From Maricaulis salignorans (GTDB taxonomy: Bacteria > Pseudomonadota > Alphaproteobacteria > Caulobacterales > Aquidulcibacteraceae): a stretch of DNA of 32,978 nt. Position numbers and translations under genes: made by a program. The notes under the pieces were generated by a model. The model did not search any database. It worked only from the letters and a program-made list of their open reading frames with translations, and had not been told where the DNA came from. Below, in pieces: positions 24,763 to 32,917 of the stretch. The DNA is taken from positions 1 to 32,978 of the forward strand of contig CAMDDL010000027.1 in assembly GCA_945891505.1 (NCBI GenBank). Direction: 5' to 3'. The stretch's first letter is position 1. Each line of letters starts with the position of its first letter.

Positions 24763-25698
24763 ATGCAGGCTGACCCAAATCTCTATGACGACTGGCCCTA
24801 TCTCAACCGGCCGAAAATCATCTGGCCCGAGCAGAAGAAGCTCGCTTTCTGGATCGCGCCCAATATCGAATATTATGAGTTCATGCCACCGGTGAATCCA
24901 AAACGACCTGGCTGGCCGAAGCCGTCTCCAGACGTTGTCGGCTATTCCCAGCGCGACTGGGGGAATCGGGTCGGCCATCAACGACTGATGGAGATGCTAG
25001 ACCGGCATGAGTTGCGCGGCTCCATCTCGCTCAATGTCGCCATGTGCCAGCATTGCCCGGAGATCATCGAAGCCTGCGTGGAACGTAAATGGGAGTTTTT
25101 CTCCCACGGCATTTATAACACGCGTTATTCCTATGAGATGGACGAAGCCCAAGAGCGGGCCGTGTTGGAGGATTCCATCGCGACGGTTCAGGCAGCCACT
25201 GGCCAGCGCATTCGTGGCTATCTGGCCCCTGCCCTGACCCATACAGAACGCACACTCGACCTCATCGCTGAATATGACTTCTGGTATACGTGTGATCTCT
25301 TCCAAGATGATCAGCCCCAGCCAATCAAAACCAAGACGGGCAAGCTGATGAGCATGCCTTATTCGCTCGAGGTCAATGACGTTATCACCTATGGCGCGCT
25401 GGCAATGAGTGCAGAGCGCTATACAGATGTATTGATGCGCCATTTCGACCAATTGCTAGAAGAAGGCGGCGAGAGTGGGACGGTTATGTGCATCCCGCTC
25501 CATGCCTATCTGGTCAGCCAAAGCCATCGGATCAAAGCGTTTGAGCGGGCGTTGAGCTATATCACCTCGCACAAGGATGAGGTGTGGTTTACCACCGCCG
25601 TTGAAATTGCGGGTCACTACCGCGAACATTGTTGGGACCAAACCTTGGCCGATGTTGCTGCCCGAGGGCTCGCGACTGGCGGGACCGGATTTTCCTGA
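24763..25698 (+). CDS. Polysaccharide deacetylase family protein (allantoinase PuuE-like)
   Basis: The protein has 311 residues, without signal peptide, so it is cytoplasmic. The N-terminal LNRPKIIWPEQKKLAFWIAPNIEYYEF, the segment ALTEFSHGIYNTRYSY-like FFSHGIYNTRYSYEM, and the C-terminal IPLHAYLVSQSHRIKAFERALSYI fit the NodB-fold subfamily related to PuuE-type allantoinases, which act on small amides rather than on chitin or peptidoglycan. The substrate is not identified. The start is the ATG at 24763; a TTG two codons upstream is less likely, and no strong ribosome site is seen. The stop codon overlaps the start of the GNAT gene (TGATG), so the pair is translationally coupled. Confidence 0.87.
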   Translation: MQADPNLYDDWPYLNRPKIIWPEQKKLAFWIAPNIEYYEFMPPVNPKRPGWPKPSPDVVGYSQRDWGNRVGHQRLMEMLDRHELRGSISLNVAMCQHCPEIIEACVERKWEFFSHGIYNTRYSYEMDEAQERAVLEDSIATVQAATGQRIRGYLAPALTHTERTLDLIAEYDFWYTCDLFQDDQPQPIKTKTGKLMSMPYSLEVNDVITYGALAMSAERYTDVLMRHFDQLLEEGGESGTVMCIPLHAYLVSQSHRIKAFERALSYITSHKDEVWFTTAVEIAGHYREHCWDQTLADVAARGLATGGTGFS

Positions 25699-26210
25699 TG
25701 CAAATTAAGGCGCTTACAGAGGCCTTAGACCCGCGCCAGTTGGAAGATTTGTGTGCGCTTTTAATCGATGCATTTGAGGGTGGCGCGTCTTTGGGATTTC
25801 TCAAGCCATCAGAATATGAGCGCGCGCAGGCCTATTGGGAAGGCGTGTCCAAAGCGGTTCAGGCTGGTGACAGGGCCTTATTGGTGGCTGAGATCGAAGG
25901 GGCGATCTTGGGCACCGTCCAAGTCGTTCTGGATATGCCGCAGAACCAACCCCATCGTGGCGAAATCTCCAAAATGATTGTCCACACGAAAGTCCGCCAA
26001 TTGGGCCTTGGGATGCGGCTGCTAGGCGCGGCGGAAGAACGGGCCCAGTTAGCCGGGAAATCGCTATTGGTGCTCGACACCCAAACAGGTTCTGCTGCTG
26101 AACACCTCTACCGGAAAGCCAGCTATAGCCCGCTGCCACCTTTGCCGGATTATGCGCTGACACCTGACGGCGTGCTCGCCCCCACGACGATTTTTTGGAA
26201 GCGGATTTAG
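25698..26210 (+). CDS. GNAT family N-acetyltransferase
   Basis: This 170-residue acetyltransferase has acetyl-CoA binding in ISKMIVHTKVRQLGLGMRLL (the RxLGLGxxL loop) and the conserved LVLDTQTGSAAEHLYRKASY segment. The C-terminus PDYALTPDGVLAPTTIFWKRI matches a family of small acetyltransferases often annotated only as GNAT. The frame is open 23 codons upstream, but the ATG at 25698 overlaps the deacetylase stop as TGATG, the natural start. Coupling with a deacetylase-family enzyme suggests the two act on related small molecules, for example N-acyl or amide compounds. This is inference from position only. Confidence 0.9.
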   Translation: MQIKALTEALDPRQLEDLCALLIDAFEGGASLGFLKPSEYERAQAYWEGVSKAVQAGDRALLVAEIEGAILGTVQVVLDMPQNQPHRGEISKMIVHTKVRQLGLGMRLLGAAEERAQLAGKSLLVLDTQTGSAAEHLYRKASYSPLPPLPDYALTPDGVLAPTTIFWKRI

Positions 26211-26302
26211 CCCCTCCTTGAACCTTACAAGCATTTAACTGGCTCGTCACAATGGGCTCTGGCAGGACAGTCGCGGGACGACTTTCATCTGGGGCAATCA
26301 TT

Positions 26303-26722
26303 ATGAACTTCAAATTGGGTGCGGCAGCAGCGCTGGTGCTGGCGAGCGCTTTGGGCGGCTGTGTGAGCATTAATGTCAATGAGGCCGACGAAAAGGTGGA
26401 TGTGGCCCCCATGCCATCGGCCCTCATCGGTACTTGGGATGTCTTGCTCTATAGCGACCCGAATACAGAGCCCAGCAAGACTGAATTCGTGGTCACCGAG
26501 GTTACCGCAGGCACCTTCAAAGGTACTTTCTACGGCAGCGAGATCCTAAATGGCCGCTATACGATTAAGGGCAATGAGATCGTGTTTGCGGGCCGTACTG
26601 CCGATCTTTCCGGTGCCTATTGGCACTCTGGACGGCTGCGCGCCAATTCGGTCATTCAAGGCCAAACCTTGTCCGACGGCAGAAACTTCTTGATGGCTTG
26701 GACGGCGCGCCGGAAGCGTTGA
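26303..26722 (+). CDS. Small lipoprotein of unknown function
   Basis: The protein has 139 residues with a lipoprotein signal: a basic start, a hydrophobic core (LGAAAALVLASA) and the lipobox LGGC with Cys20 as the lipidated residue. After a short linker a beta-rich domain follows (LIGTWDVLLYSDPN, GTFKGTFYGSEILNGRYTI, NEIVFAGRTADLSG), resembling small lipocalin-like or calycin-type folds; I cannot name a family. An ATG is used at 26303; 17 codons upstream the frame is still open but would destroy the signal peptide. It is convergent with the DUF2794 gene, with only 12 bases between the two stop codons and no terminator visible. Confidence 0.8.
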   Translation: MNFKLGAAAALVLASALGGCVSINVNEADEKVDVAPMPSALIGTWDVLLYSDPNTEPSKTEFVVTEVTAGTFKGTFYGSEILNGRYTIKGNEIVFAGRTADLSGAYWHSGRLRANSVIQGQTLSDGRNFLMAWTARRKR

Positions 26723-26734
26723 GGAAAAGCCCGA

Positions 26735-27076
26735 CTACCGCACGACTTTCAACAATTTGCGTTCTAGCACGTCCAAAGTCGCGGCCAGTTCATGGCCACG
26801 TTTCAACACTTGGCCAGCGGAGCCTATCACGCTCCATTGGCCTTGCTTGGATGCCAAGGCAGGGCGTTTTTCAATGCGATAGAGCGGGTTTTCGCTAGCG
26901 CGGCGGAAGATGGAAAAGGTGACGGCATCAGGGCCATCATCAATGGCATAGTCGCGCCATTCGCCCGCCATTTGCCCGCGTCCATAAAGGTTGAGGATCA
27001 CATCAAATTCGCGCCGCTCAAACCAAATTTTTGGCGCGCGACGCGGTAATGACTGGGCGGATGTATCAAAGCTCAT
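26735..27076 (-). CDS. DUF2794 family protein
   Basis: The protein has 113 residues. It matches the alphaproteobacterial DUF2794 pattern well: FERREFDVILNLYGRGQMAGEWRDYAID, then VTFSIFRRASENPLYRIEK, and QGQWSVIG..GQVLKRGHELAATLDVL. It is cytoplasmic with no known biochemical function. The family is nearly restricted to Alphaproteobacteria, which supports the taxonomic placement. It is convergent with the lipoprotein gene. Downstream of the PhoD gene on the same strand, it is separated from it by a hairpin repeat. Confidence 0.9.
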   Translation of the reverse strand: MSFDTSAQSLPRRAPKIWFERREFDVILNLYGRGQMAGEWRDYAIDDGPDAVTFSIFRRASENPLYRIEKRPALASKQGQWSVIGSAGQVLKRGHELAATLDVLERKLLKVVR

Positions 27077-27151
27077 GGCCTAATCTAGGCCCGGTTTGAA
27101 GCGGCTGACAAGTGGTTGCAACAAGTTAGAATATAGGCGATTTGAAGTATA

Positions 27152-27180
27152 CGCGCAACTTTGATCCATGCGGATCAAAA
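27152..27180 (-). repeat. Dispersed hairpin repeat, copy B
   Basis: Read on the minus strand this is TTTTGATCC-GCAT-GGATCAAAG followed by TTGCGCG, the same layout as positions 1-26 on the plus strand. It starts 10 bases after the phoD stop codon and can act as its terminator hairpin, with a T-run on the 5' side of the stem. Conservation outside the stem supports a true repeat element. Confidence 0.6.
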
Positions 27181-27189
27181 CGCGCTCTT

Positions 27190-28941
27190 TTAGACCGCCA
27201 CCAGCCCCTGCGGCTTAGGCCCATAAGCGGTTTCCCAACTGGTGGCCTTCGTGACAAGGAAGGTCTTGGATTTCACAGTGTCCAATTCCATGAAATCGCC
27301 GCGCACGCGCTCTGGCGTGATGCTGACCAAGGTATAGCCGCGCTTGGTCTCGTCATGCCAATCCACTTCTGGATTGGCGCGGGTGATAAGCTCGTTTAGA
27401 GCTGCCCCTTCCAAACCAAAGTTTGCGAAGGTATCGGCGATGCTGGGGCTGGTCACTGACGTGCCGCCAAACTCAACGCCGCGTACTTCGCCCCCGGCAT
27501 CCTTCAACGTGTTGGCCCATGCCGCATGTGTATCGCCCGTGCAAACGATGAGGCGTGCGCCAGCTGCTTTGGCAGATGCATAGAGTCGTTCGCGGGCTGC
27601 TGGATAGCCGTCCCACGCGTCCAAATTGAACGGCACATTGAATTGCGATAGTTCAAAGAAGGCCTTGGTCTGAGGGCGGGCTTTTGCAACGGCCTCAAGC
27701 ACGGTCGGCGGCAGGCCTGCATTGAAATTGGGTGCAGTTACGCGGCCCATAATGACTTGATTGCCTAGCACTTGCCACTTCTTGCCAGCCTTCACCGACT
27801 TGGTTAGCGCCTCTGCCAACCAAGCTTGCTGGCTTTCACCCAACATCTCGCGGCTTGGGTCATTCAGCTTTTTCTCTTTAAAGCCTGCAATATCTGGCAG
27901 AGCCATCACGCCTTGCGGCAAATTGCGGGGGTCGAGCGCTGACAGGCGCGCAGGATCCGTAATTTTCACGGGCTTGCCGGACGTCACATCAAACAGGCCG
28001 GGTTCAAGGTCGGTTGCATAATCCAGCTGGAAGGTGCGGGCGAGAACGCGGGTTTCCAACATGACGATGGTGGCCAAGTCGCCCCACTCAAACGTACGGT
28101 TGATCGCCTCAAACGACTTGCCCGGAGCAGGATTGCGCAAGGGCATCCACTCATAATAGGCCTGAAGGGCGGCAGCCTTGCGCAGGTTCCAAGGTCCTTC
28201 TGTCGACGGATTATGATTCTCCGCGCCATCCTTATAAGCGTCATTGGACGTCTCATGATCGTCCCACGTCACAAGCCAAGGCGCACAAGCATGTGCGGCT
28301 TGAAGGTCAGGATCAGTGCGATACTGGGCATAGCGCAAGCGATAGTCCGACAGCGTGGTGATTTCTTTTGGCGGCTCTGGGACGCGACCAACAGTCTTGC
28401 CCCATTCGGTGGCATATTCGCCGGGGCCATACTCATAGATATAATCGCCAACGTGGAGAACCAAATCGACATCGCCGCGACGGGCAATGGCTTGATAGGC
28501 ATTGAACCAGCCCGCTGGGAAGTTGGAGCACGAAACCAGCGCGATATTCAACCGCTCACCACCTTTTGCCGGTGCTGTCTGGGTACGGCCAATGGTCGAG
28601 GCTTCGGTGCCAACTGAGAAGCCGTAATAATAAATGGTGCCGGGCTTTAGGCCTGTGACGTCCACTTTCACCGTATGATCGCGGCTTGGGCCGGTCTTCA
28701 CACTGCCGCGCTTGATAACATTTGTCAGCGCAGAGTCGGTTGCCACTTTCCAGGTAACGGTGACGTCACTCCCGGCAATGCGCGGGCTGACGCGAGTCCA
28801 GATAATCACTTGGGTGGTTAGCGGGTCGCCGCTGGCAACACCATGGGCGAAGAGTGCTTGTTCAGCTGCGGCCGCTGACGCGGTACACGCAGCGGCGACA
28901 AATGCGCCCGATGTTAGGGCAGCTCGACGGGTCAGGGCCAT
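27190..28941 (-). CDS. phoD: Alkaline phosphatase/phosphodiesterase D family protein (PhoD), Tat-exported
   Basis: This 583-residue exported phosphodiesterase/alkaline phosphatase probably uses iron and calcium. It has an N-terminal twin-arginine signal (LTRRAALTSGAFVAAACTASA). An N-terminal PhoD beta domain follows (HGVASGDPLTTQVIIWTRVSP). The catalytic metallophosphatase part shows VSCSNFPAGW, LHVGDYIYEYG, WDDHETSNDAYKDGAENH and CTGDTHAAWANTL, which carry the metal ligands. The start is the ATG at 28941 with GGAGG seven bases upstream; a 14-codon in-frame extension is not needed. No Pho box is recognised by eye. A hairpin in the leader lies at 28993-29014. Confidence 0.94.
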   Translation of the reverse strand: MALTRRAALTSGAFVAAACTASAAAAEQALFAHGVASGDPLTTQVIIWTRVSPRIAGSDVTVTWKVATDSALTNVIKRGSVKTGPSRDHTVKVDVTGLKPGTIYYYGFSVGTEASTIGRTQTAPAKGGERLNIALVSCSNFPAGWFNAYQAIARRGDVDLVLHVGDYIYEYGPGEYATEWGKTVGRVPEPPKEITTLSDYRLRYAQYRTDPDLQAAHACAPWLVTWDDHETSNDAYKDGAENHNPSTEGPWNLRKAAALQAYYEWMPLRNPAPGKSFEAINRTFEWGDLATIVMLETRVLARTFQLDYATDLEPGLFDVTSGKPVKITDPARLSALDPRNLPQGVMALPDIAGFKEKKLNDPSREMLGESQQAWLAEALTKSVKAGKKWQVLGNQVIMGRVTAPNFNAGLPPTVLEAVAKARPQTKAFFELSQFNVPFNLDAWDGYPAARERLYASAKAAGARLIVCTGDTHAAWANTLKDAGGEVRGVEFGGTSVTSPSIADTFANFGLEGAALNELITRANPEVDWHDETKRGYTLVSITPERVRGDFMELDTVKSKTFLVTKATSWETAYGPKPQGLVAV

Positions 28942-28992
28942 AGTAACCTCCAATGACCGCTTCCATGCACTTGCTTTGTTCATTTGCCAACA

Positions 28993-29014
28993 CCCCGGTT
29001 GCGATGCTCCGGGG
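28993..29014 (-). other. Hairpin upstream of phoD
   Basis: CCCCGG and CCGGGG form a 6-bp GC stem with a 10-base loop about 50 bases before the phoD start. It may be part of the leader RNA or the end of an upstream signal. A possible -10-like GCTTTATC lies just upstream on the minus strand, without a convincing -35. Confidence 0.3.
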
Positions 29015-29134
29015 CGATAAAGCGATTTGGCGACAGTCCCGTGTCCGTACCATGACGATCACGCGACGATTTCAGGTTAATTGGGCCGAAAATGCCCTAA
29101 ACTAAGCTTTTGAGTCATAATCTGTTAACGGATT

Positions 29135-29162
29135 GGACGCCAACGGGGCTCCGTCAGCGTCC
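29135..29162 (-). terminator. Possible serA terminator
   Basis: Outer GGACGC pairs with GCGTCC and inner ACGG-type bases pair around loop GGCT, with two internal mismatches. It lies 13 bases beyond the serA stop codon and has no U-tract. Confidence 0.35.
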
Positions 29163-29175
29163 AGATCCAAATCGA

Positions 29176-30759
29176 TTAGACGAACTCAAGCACTTTCACA
29201 TAGCGCACTTGTGGCAAGGCTTTCAGCTCTGTCTGCAAAGCCGCTGGCACGGCCTGGTCGATACCCACAAGCGCAATCGCATCTTCACCTTCGGCGACAC
29301 GGCCTAGGTTAAAGGTCGCGATATTGATACCAGCAGCGCCGAGCATCGTGCCCAAGGCACCGATAAAGCCTGGGGTGTCAGAATTATTGACGAACAGCAT
29401 CCGTGAATGGAACGCGGCTTCGAACGCCATGCCTTTGACTTCGGTGATGCGCGGCTGCCCCCCAATCACGGCACCCGCAACTGTGCGCCACTTGCCGCCA
29501 GTTTGCACCTTGACGCGGATCAGGCTGTCATAGGTTGGCGAGAGGTCGCGCTTAGATTCGCTGAACGGCGTACCACGATCCTTCAGGATCGTCGGTGCAC
29601 TGACCATATTGATGTCGGCTAAGAGCGGCTTCAAGATTCCAGCCAGCAAAGAAGCGGTCAATGGCTTGATATTGAGGCCCGTGACCTCGCCCTCGTATTC
29701 CACTTCAATGGCTTCCAGACCGTCATCGACGATCTGACCGGCAAAGGCACCGAGCTTTTCGCACAAGGTGATAAAGGGCTTCAGCTTTGGCGCTTCTTCG
29801 GCGGTGACCGAGGCGGTGTTGAGCGCGTTCGTGACTGCCCCCGTCAACACATAGTCGGCAATCTGTTCTGCAACCTGCAGGGCAACATTTTCCTGCGCTT
29901 CGGTGGTGGAGGCACCCAAATGCGGGGTGGCGGTGAAGTTCGGGCAGCCGAACAAAACATTGCTCGTCGCAGGCTCTTCAGCGAACACGTCAAAGGCTGC
30001 GGCACCAACCCGGCCGGTCTTTAAATGCTCGGCCAAGGCTGCCTCGTCGACCAAGCCACCGCGGGCACAATTGACGATGATGACGCCCTTTTTGGTTTTG
30101 GCGAGGTTTTCAGCCGATAGGACATTGCGGGTTGTTGGCGTCAAAGGCACGTGCATGGTGATCGCGTCGGCACGGGCCAGAAGCTCGTCCAATTCCACCT
30201 TTTCCACACCGATTTCAACTGCACGCTCATGGCTGAGGAATGGGTCATAGGCGACGACTTTCATCTTCAAGCCCAAGGCGCGGTCAGCCACGATGGAACC
30301 GATATTGCCACAGCCAATCACGCCAAAGGTCTTGGCATAGAGCTCTACCCCATTGAAACGGTTCTTTTCCCACTTCCCGGCTTGGGTCGAAGCATCCGCC
30401 GCACCAATCTGGCGGGAAGCGGCAAACAACATAGCAATGGCATGTTCTGCTGTGGTGATCGCATTGCCAAAAGGCGTGTTCATGACGATGACGCCGCGCG
30501 CGGTCGCGGCTGGAATATCGACATTGTCGACCCCAATGCCAGCCCGACCAATCACTTTCAGCTTGGTGGCCGCCGCCAAAACGTCAGCATCGACTTTGGT
30601 GGCCGAGCGGATGGCCAAGCCATCATAATCGCCAATGCAAGCAATCAGCTCATCCTTGGTCATGCCTGGCTTATAATCAACAGCGACATTACGGTTCTTG
30701 AAAATATCAATGGCGGCTTGGCTGATCTTATCAGAGATCAAAACGCGTGGTTCGGTCAT
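29176..30759 (-). CDS. serA: D-3-phosphoglycerate dehydrogenase
   Basis: It oxidises 3-phosphoglycerate to phosphohydroxypyruvate with NAD, the first step of serine synthesis. It has 527 residues, the long form. The NAD-binding loop GCGNIG is at 149-154 and the catalytic triad is Arg233 (NCARGGLVDE), Glu262 (FAEEP) and His280 (TPHLGAST). An intervening (ASB) domain follows, then a C-terminal ACT domain (about 455-527) that usually gives feedback control by serine. AAGGA precedes the ATG at 30759, which overlaps the stop of the acetyltransferase gene as ATGA. It is the third gene of the serC operon. Confidence 0.97.
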   Translation of the reverse strand: MTEPRVLISDKISQAAIDIFKNRNVAVDYKPGMTKDELIACIGDYDGLAIRSATKVDADVLAAATKLKVIGRAGIGVDNVDIPAATARGVIVMNTPFGNAITTAEHAIAMLFAASRQIGAADASTQAGKWEKNRFNGVELYAKTFGVIGCGNIGSIVADRALGLKMKVVAYDPFLSHERAVEIGVEKVELDELLARADAITMHVPLTPTTRNVLSAENLAKTKKGVIIVNCARGGLVDEAALAEHLKTGRVGAAAFDVFAEEPATSNVLFGCPNFTATPHLGASTTEAQENVALQVAEQIADYVLTGAVTNALNTASVTAEEAPKLKPFITLCEKLGAFAGQIVDDGLEAIEVEYEGEVTGLNIKPLTASLLAGILKPLLADINMVSAPTILKDRGTPFSESKRDLSPTYDSLIRVKVQTGGKWRTVAGAVIGGQPRITEVKGMAFEAAFHSRMLFVNNSDTPGFIGALGTMLGAAGINIATFNLGRVAEGEDAIALVGIDQAVPAALQTELKALPQVRYVKVLEFV

Positions 30760-31268
30760 GGGTTTGGTCCTTTTTCGTAAGTTTGGCGGGTGAGCGCATG
30801 AATTAGAACGTCCTCGTCCCAAATCTCGCGCTCTTCAATGAATTGAAATCCAAGTCGACGGTAGAAACGAATAGCGCCTTCGTTCTCAATTTGCGGGTCA
30901 ATTAGGATTGTGTGGATGGCGGGATCGGCAAACAAGACCGCAATTGCCTGACGCATCATCTCGCGCCCATAGCCTTTATTGAGGTCTTCCACTTCGCCGA
31001 TCCAAATATCGATTGATGCATGGCCAGCCGGACGTTCCAAATGTTCCCAATAGCCTGACTCATGAAGGCTGAGGTCAAGTAACTGGATGAAACCCAATGG
31101 ACGTCCGTCTAGCTCCGCAATGACTTGTCTTCTGCCTGGCGAAGGCGCACCCAGTTGTTCCTCCCAATTCCAACCTTCTTCCGGATCAGGAGGCGTATGC
31201 TCATAGCTATCCCAGCGCTTCAACAACGCGAGGTCAGCTTTGGTCGCTTCACGCAATAGGATGGACAT
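30756..31268 (-). CDS. GNAT acetyltransferase resembling aminoglycoside 6'-N-acetyltransferases
   Basis: This 170-residue protein begins MSILLREATKADLALLKRWD. The layout RPLGFIQLLDLSLHESGYWE, IDIWIGEVEDLNKGYGREMMRQAIAVLFADPAIHTILIDPQIENEGAIRFYRRLGF strongly recalls AAC(6')-Ib-type enzymes, including the DP-x-x-x-N-x-x-AIR-x-Y segment. Resemblance does not prove aminoglycoside resistance; chromosomal relatives act on siderophores, lysine or unknown amines. It lies between serC (11 bases upstream) and serA (4-base ATGA overlap), so it is transcribed and translated with the serine genes. Codon use looks like its neighbours. Confidence 0.88.
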   Translation of the reverse strand: MSILLREATKADLALLKRWDSYEHTPPDPEEGWNWEEQLGAPSPGRRQVIAELDGRPLGFIQLLDLSLHESGYWEHLERPAGHASIDIWIGEVEDLNKGYGREMMRQAIAVLFADPAIHTILIDPQIENEGAIRFYRRLGFQFIEEREIWDEDVLIHALTRQTYEKGPNP

Positions 31269-31279
31269 GACGCTTAAGC

Positions 31280-32446
31280 TTAAAGCTCAGCCACCAGCGT
31301 CTCAAACGCCCAGTCGAGCCAAGGGGTCAAGGCGATCACATCGTCTGTATCGATGGTCGCCCCGCACCAGAGGCGCAGGCCCGGAGGGGCCGCACGATAG
31401 GCAGCAGCATCCAAAGCAACGCCTTCTTTGTCCAACAGCCCTGCGAGCTTTTTGGCAAAATCGGCTTGGCCTTCTTCCGAAAGGCCCGTCACGCGGGGAT
31501 CGACGACTTTTAAGCAGACCGATGTGTTGGAGCGGCTTTCAGGCGTTGCAGCCAAAAAGTCGACCCAAGCGGTCTTCTCAACCCATTCTGCAATCGCGCC
31601 TAAATTGGCATCCGCACGGCCGTGCAAGCCAGCCAGACCACCGACCGTTTTCGCCCACGTGAGTGCGTCAATATAGTCTTCGGTAGCCAGCATCGAAGGG
31701 GTATTGATGGTCTCTCCCTCGAAAATGCCTTCAACCAATTTTCCGCCTTTGGTCATGCGGAACAATTTTGGCATGGGCCAAGCAGGATTATAGCTTTCGA
31801 GGCGTTCCACGGCGCGGGGGCCGAGGATCAGCATACCATGCGCACCTTCGCCACCCAGCACTTTTTGCCAAGAGAAGGTGACGACATCGAGCTTATCCCA
31901 ATCCAAAGCTTGGGCAAAGGCGGCAGAGGTGGCATCGCAAATGGTGATGCCTTCACGATCAGCCGGGATCCAGTCCGCGTTTGGTACGCGGGTGCCAGAG
32001 GTGGTGCCATTCCAGGTGAAGATCACATCATGGGTTTTGGCAGGCACAGCGGCGAGGTCTGGCAATTGACCATAGTCAGCCTTGATCACCACGGGGTCTA
32101 ATTTCAATTGCTTGACCGCATCGGTCACCCAATCCTCACCAAAGCTTTCCCAAGCCAAGGTCGCCACGGGCTTTGGCCCCAGCATGGACCACATAGCCAT
32201 TTCAACAGCGCCCGTGTCCGAGCCTGCGACAATGCCGATGCGAAAGCCGTCTGGCACCTGGAGCACTTCGCGCGTCAGATCGATCGCGAGTTTCAGGCGG
32301 GCTTTCCCGGGTTTGGAACGGTGAGAACGACCAAGGACGGCACCCGACAAAGCGTCGAGACTCCAATTGGGGCGTTTTTTGGTGGGACCCGAAGAAAACC
32401 GAGGGTCAGCGGGCCGCATATGCGGCTTAGGGGTATTCGCGTTCAT
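31280..32446 (-). CDS. serC: Phosphoserine aminotransferase
   Basis: It converts phosphohydroxypyruvate and glutamate to phosphoserine, the second step of serine synthesis; it can also act in vitamin B6 synthesis. It has 388 residues, class V aminotransferase fold. The N-terminus [19 protein letters not shown] is the alphaproteobacterial/archaeal-like SerC type. The PLP lysine is Lys195 in [15 protein letters not shown], with [14 protein letters not shown] at the phosphate site. The ATG has GGGAG four bases upstream, which a leader hairpin can hide. It is first gene of the operon serC - acetyltransferase - serA. Confidence 0.96.
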   Translation of the reverse strand: MNANTPKPHMRPADPRFSSGPTKKRPNWSLDALSGAVLGRSHRSKPGKARLKLAIDLTREVLQVPDGFRIGIVAGSDTGAVEMAMWSMLGPKPVATLAWESFGEDWVTDAVKQLKLDPVVIKADYGQLPDLAAVPAKTHDVIFTWNGTTSGTRVPNADWIPADREGITICDATSAAFAQALDWDKLDVVTFSWQKVLGGEGAHGMLILGPRAVERLESYNPAWPMPKLFRMTKGGKLVEGIFEGETINTPSMLATEDYIDALTWAKTVGGLAGLHGRADANLGAIAEWVEKTAWVDFLAATPESRSNTSVCLKVVDPRVTGLSEEGQADFAKKLAGLLDKEGVALDAAAYRAAPPGLRLWCGATIDTDDVIALTPWLDWAFETLVAEL

Positions 32447-32505
32447 GTTACTCCCATCCTTTCAGATGAGCGCCCGCCGGTGGGAGCGGGTGGCCCAGCG
32501 CGCAC
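32447..32505 (-). ncRNA. serC leader, two hairpins (serC RNA motif-like)
   Basis: Directly before the serC ATG the minus strand holds two tandem stem-loops. Hairpin 1 is CCCGC-TCCCACCG-GCGGG (32473-32490). Hairpin 2 is CTCATC-TGAAAG-GATGGG (32453-32470, one G-U pair), whose 3' side includes the GG of the serC ribosome site GGGAG. Two hairpins just upstream of serC in alphaproteobacteria is how the serC RNA motif (Rfam RF00517) is described, and I think this is a member. The Rfam match is from memory and not checked. The leader could control access to the ribosome site. Confidence 0.55.
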
Positions 32506-32511
32506 AGACAC

Positions 32512-32538
32512 GATGTCGCCCGAGAATGCAAGCGACAA
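32512..32538 (-). promoter_or_regulatory. serC operon promoter, Caulobacter housekeeping type
   Basis: TTGTCGC (32532-32538) and GCGACATC (32512-32519) on the minus strand are 12 bases apart. The Caulobacter sigma-73 consensus is TTGACGS, 10-14 bases, GCTANAWC; the boxes match at six of seven and seven of eight positions. Start of transcription would fall near 32505, giving a leader of about 58 bases, exactly the two hairpins. Confidence 0.55.
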
Positions 32539-32691
32539 TTTTATGAAGGTCGCTCCGTCACCACCAGTCGGTCAGGCGACGGCCCTTGTGGCATGGGGGT
32601 TTGGGGGAGGTGTAAAAAGGGGTTTTGCGTGTACCAGTGTCAGCCGCACAAGCGAAGCGTGGAGCGGGGACCTTGATGAGTCATGCGCGCT

Positions 32692-32739
32692 CCCTCGCCC
32701 TCTGGGGTCGACCTATAGGTCGACGGTTGGGGGTGAGGG
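32692..32739. repeat. Large hairpin around an 18-bp perfect palindrome
   Basis: GTCGACCTATAGGTCGAC at 32707-32724 is a perfect palindrome. Outside it, CCCTCGCCC (32692-32700) pairs with GGGTGAGGG (32731-32739) with one G-U. It looks like a member of the widespread intergenic CCCTC...GAGGG repeat type. Confidence 0.5.
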
Positions 32740-32917
32740 CTCATTGGGCGCTTTTGTTCACTGTGTAGCGCAGTAACGGCTACCCAAATGCATTTGATAT
32801 TTGCGTGAGAGCAAGGCCCTCACCCCCGTCCCCTCTCCCTCTGGGCTACGGCGTTCACGGAAGTGATTCCCTTTTTGGGCAGATCATGATTCAACGCCTG
32901 TTTTGGCAGGGGTGATC

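Larger units (their letters stand above)
32447..32917. other. Region upstream of serC without genes
   Basis: The first 100 bases hold the serC leader and promoter. The rest shows intergenic repeat material: a segment around 32652-32671 with GAGCGGGGACC (also near 328-338), a palindrome-containing hairpin at 32692-32739, and a C-rich stretch, CCCTCACCCCCGTCCCCTC (32818-32836), that looks like one half of an interrupted inverted repeat. The end of a mobile element probably begins near 32844. I see no credible gene in it. Confidence 0.45.

Noticed and set aside
32108-32776. 222-residue plus-strand frame over the serC start and upstream repeats
   Set aside because: It runs antisense through serC and on through its promoter and repeat DNA; no plausible product.
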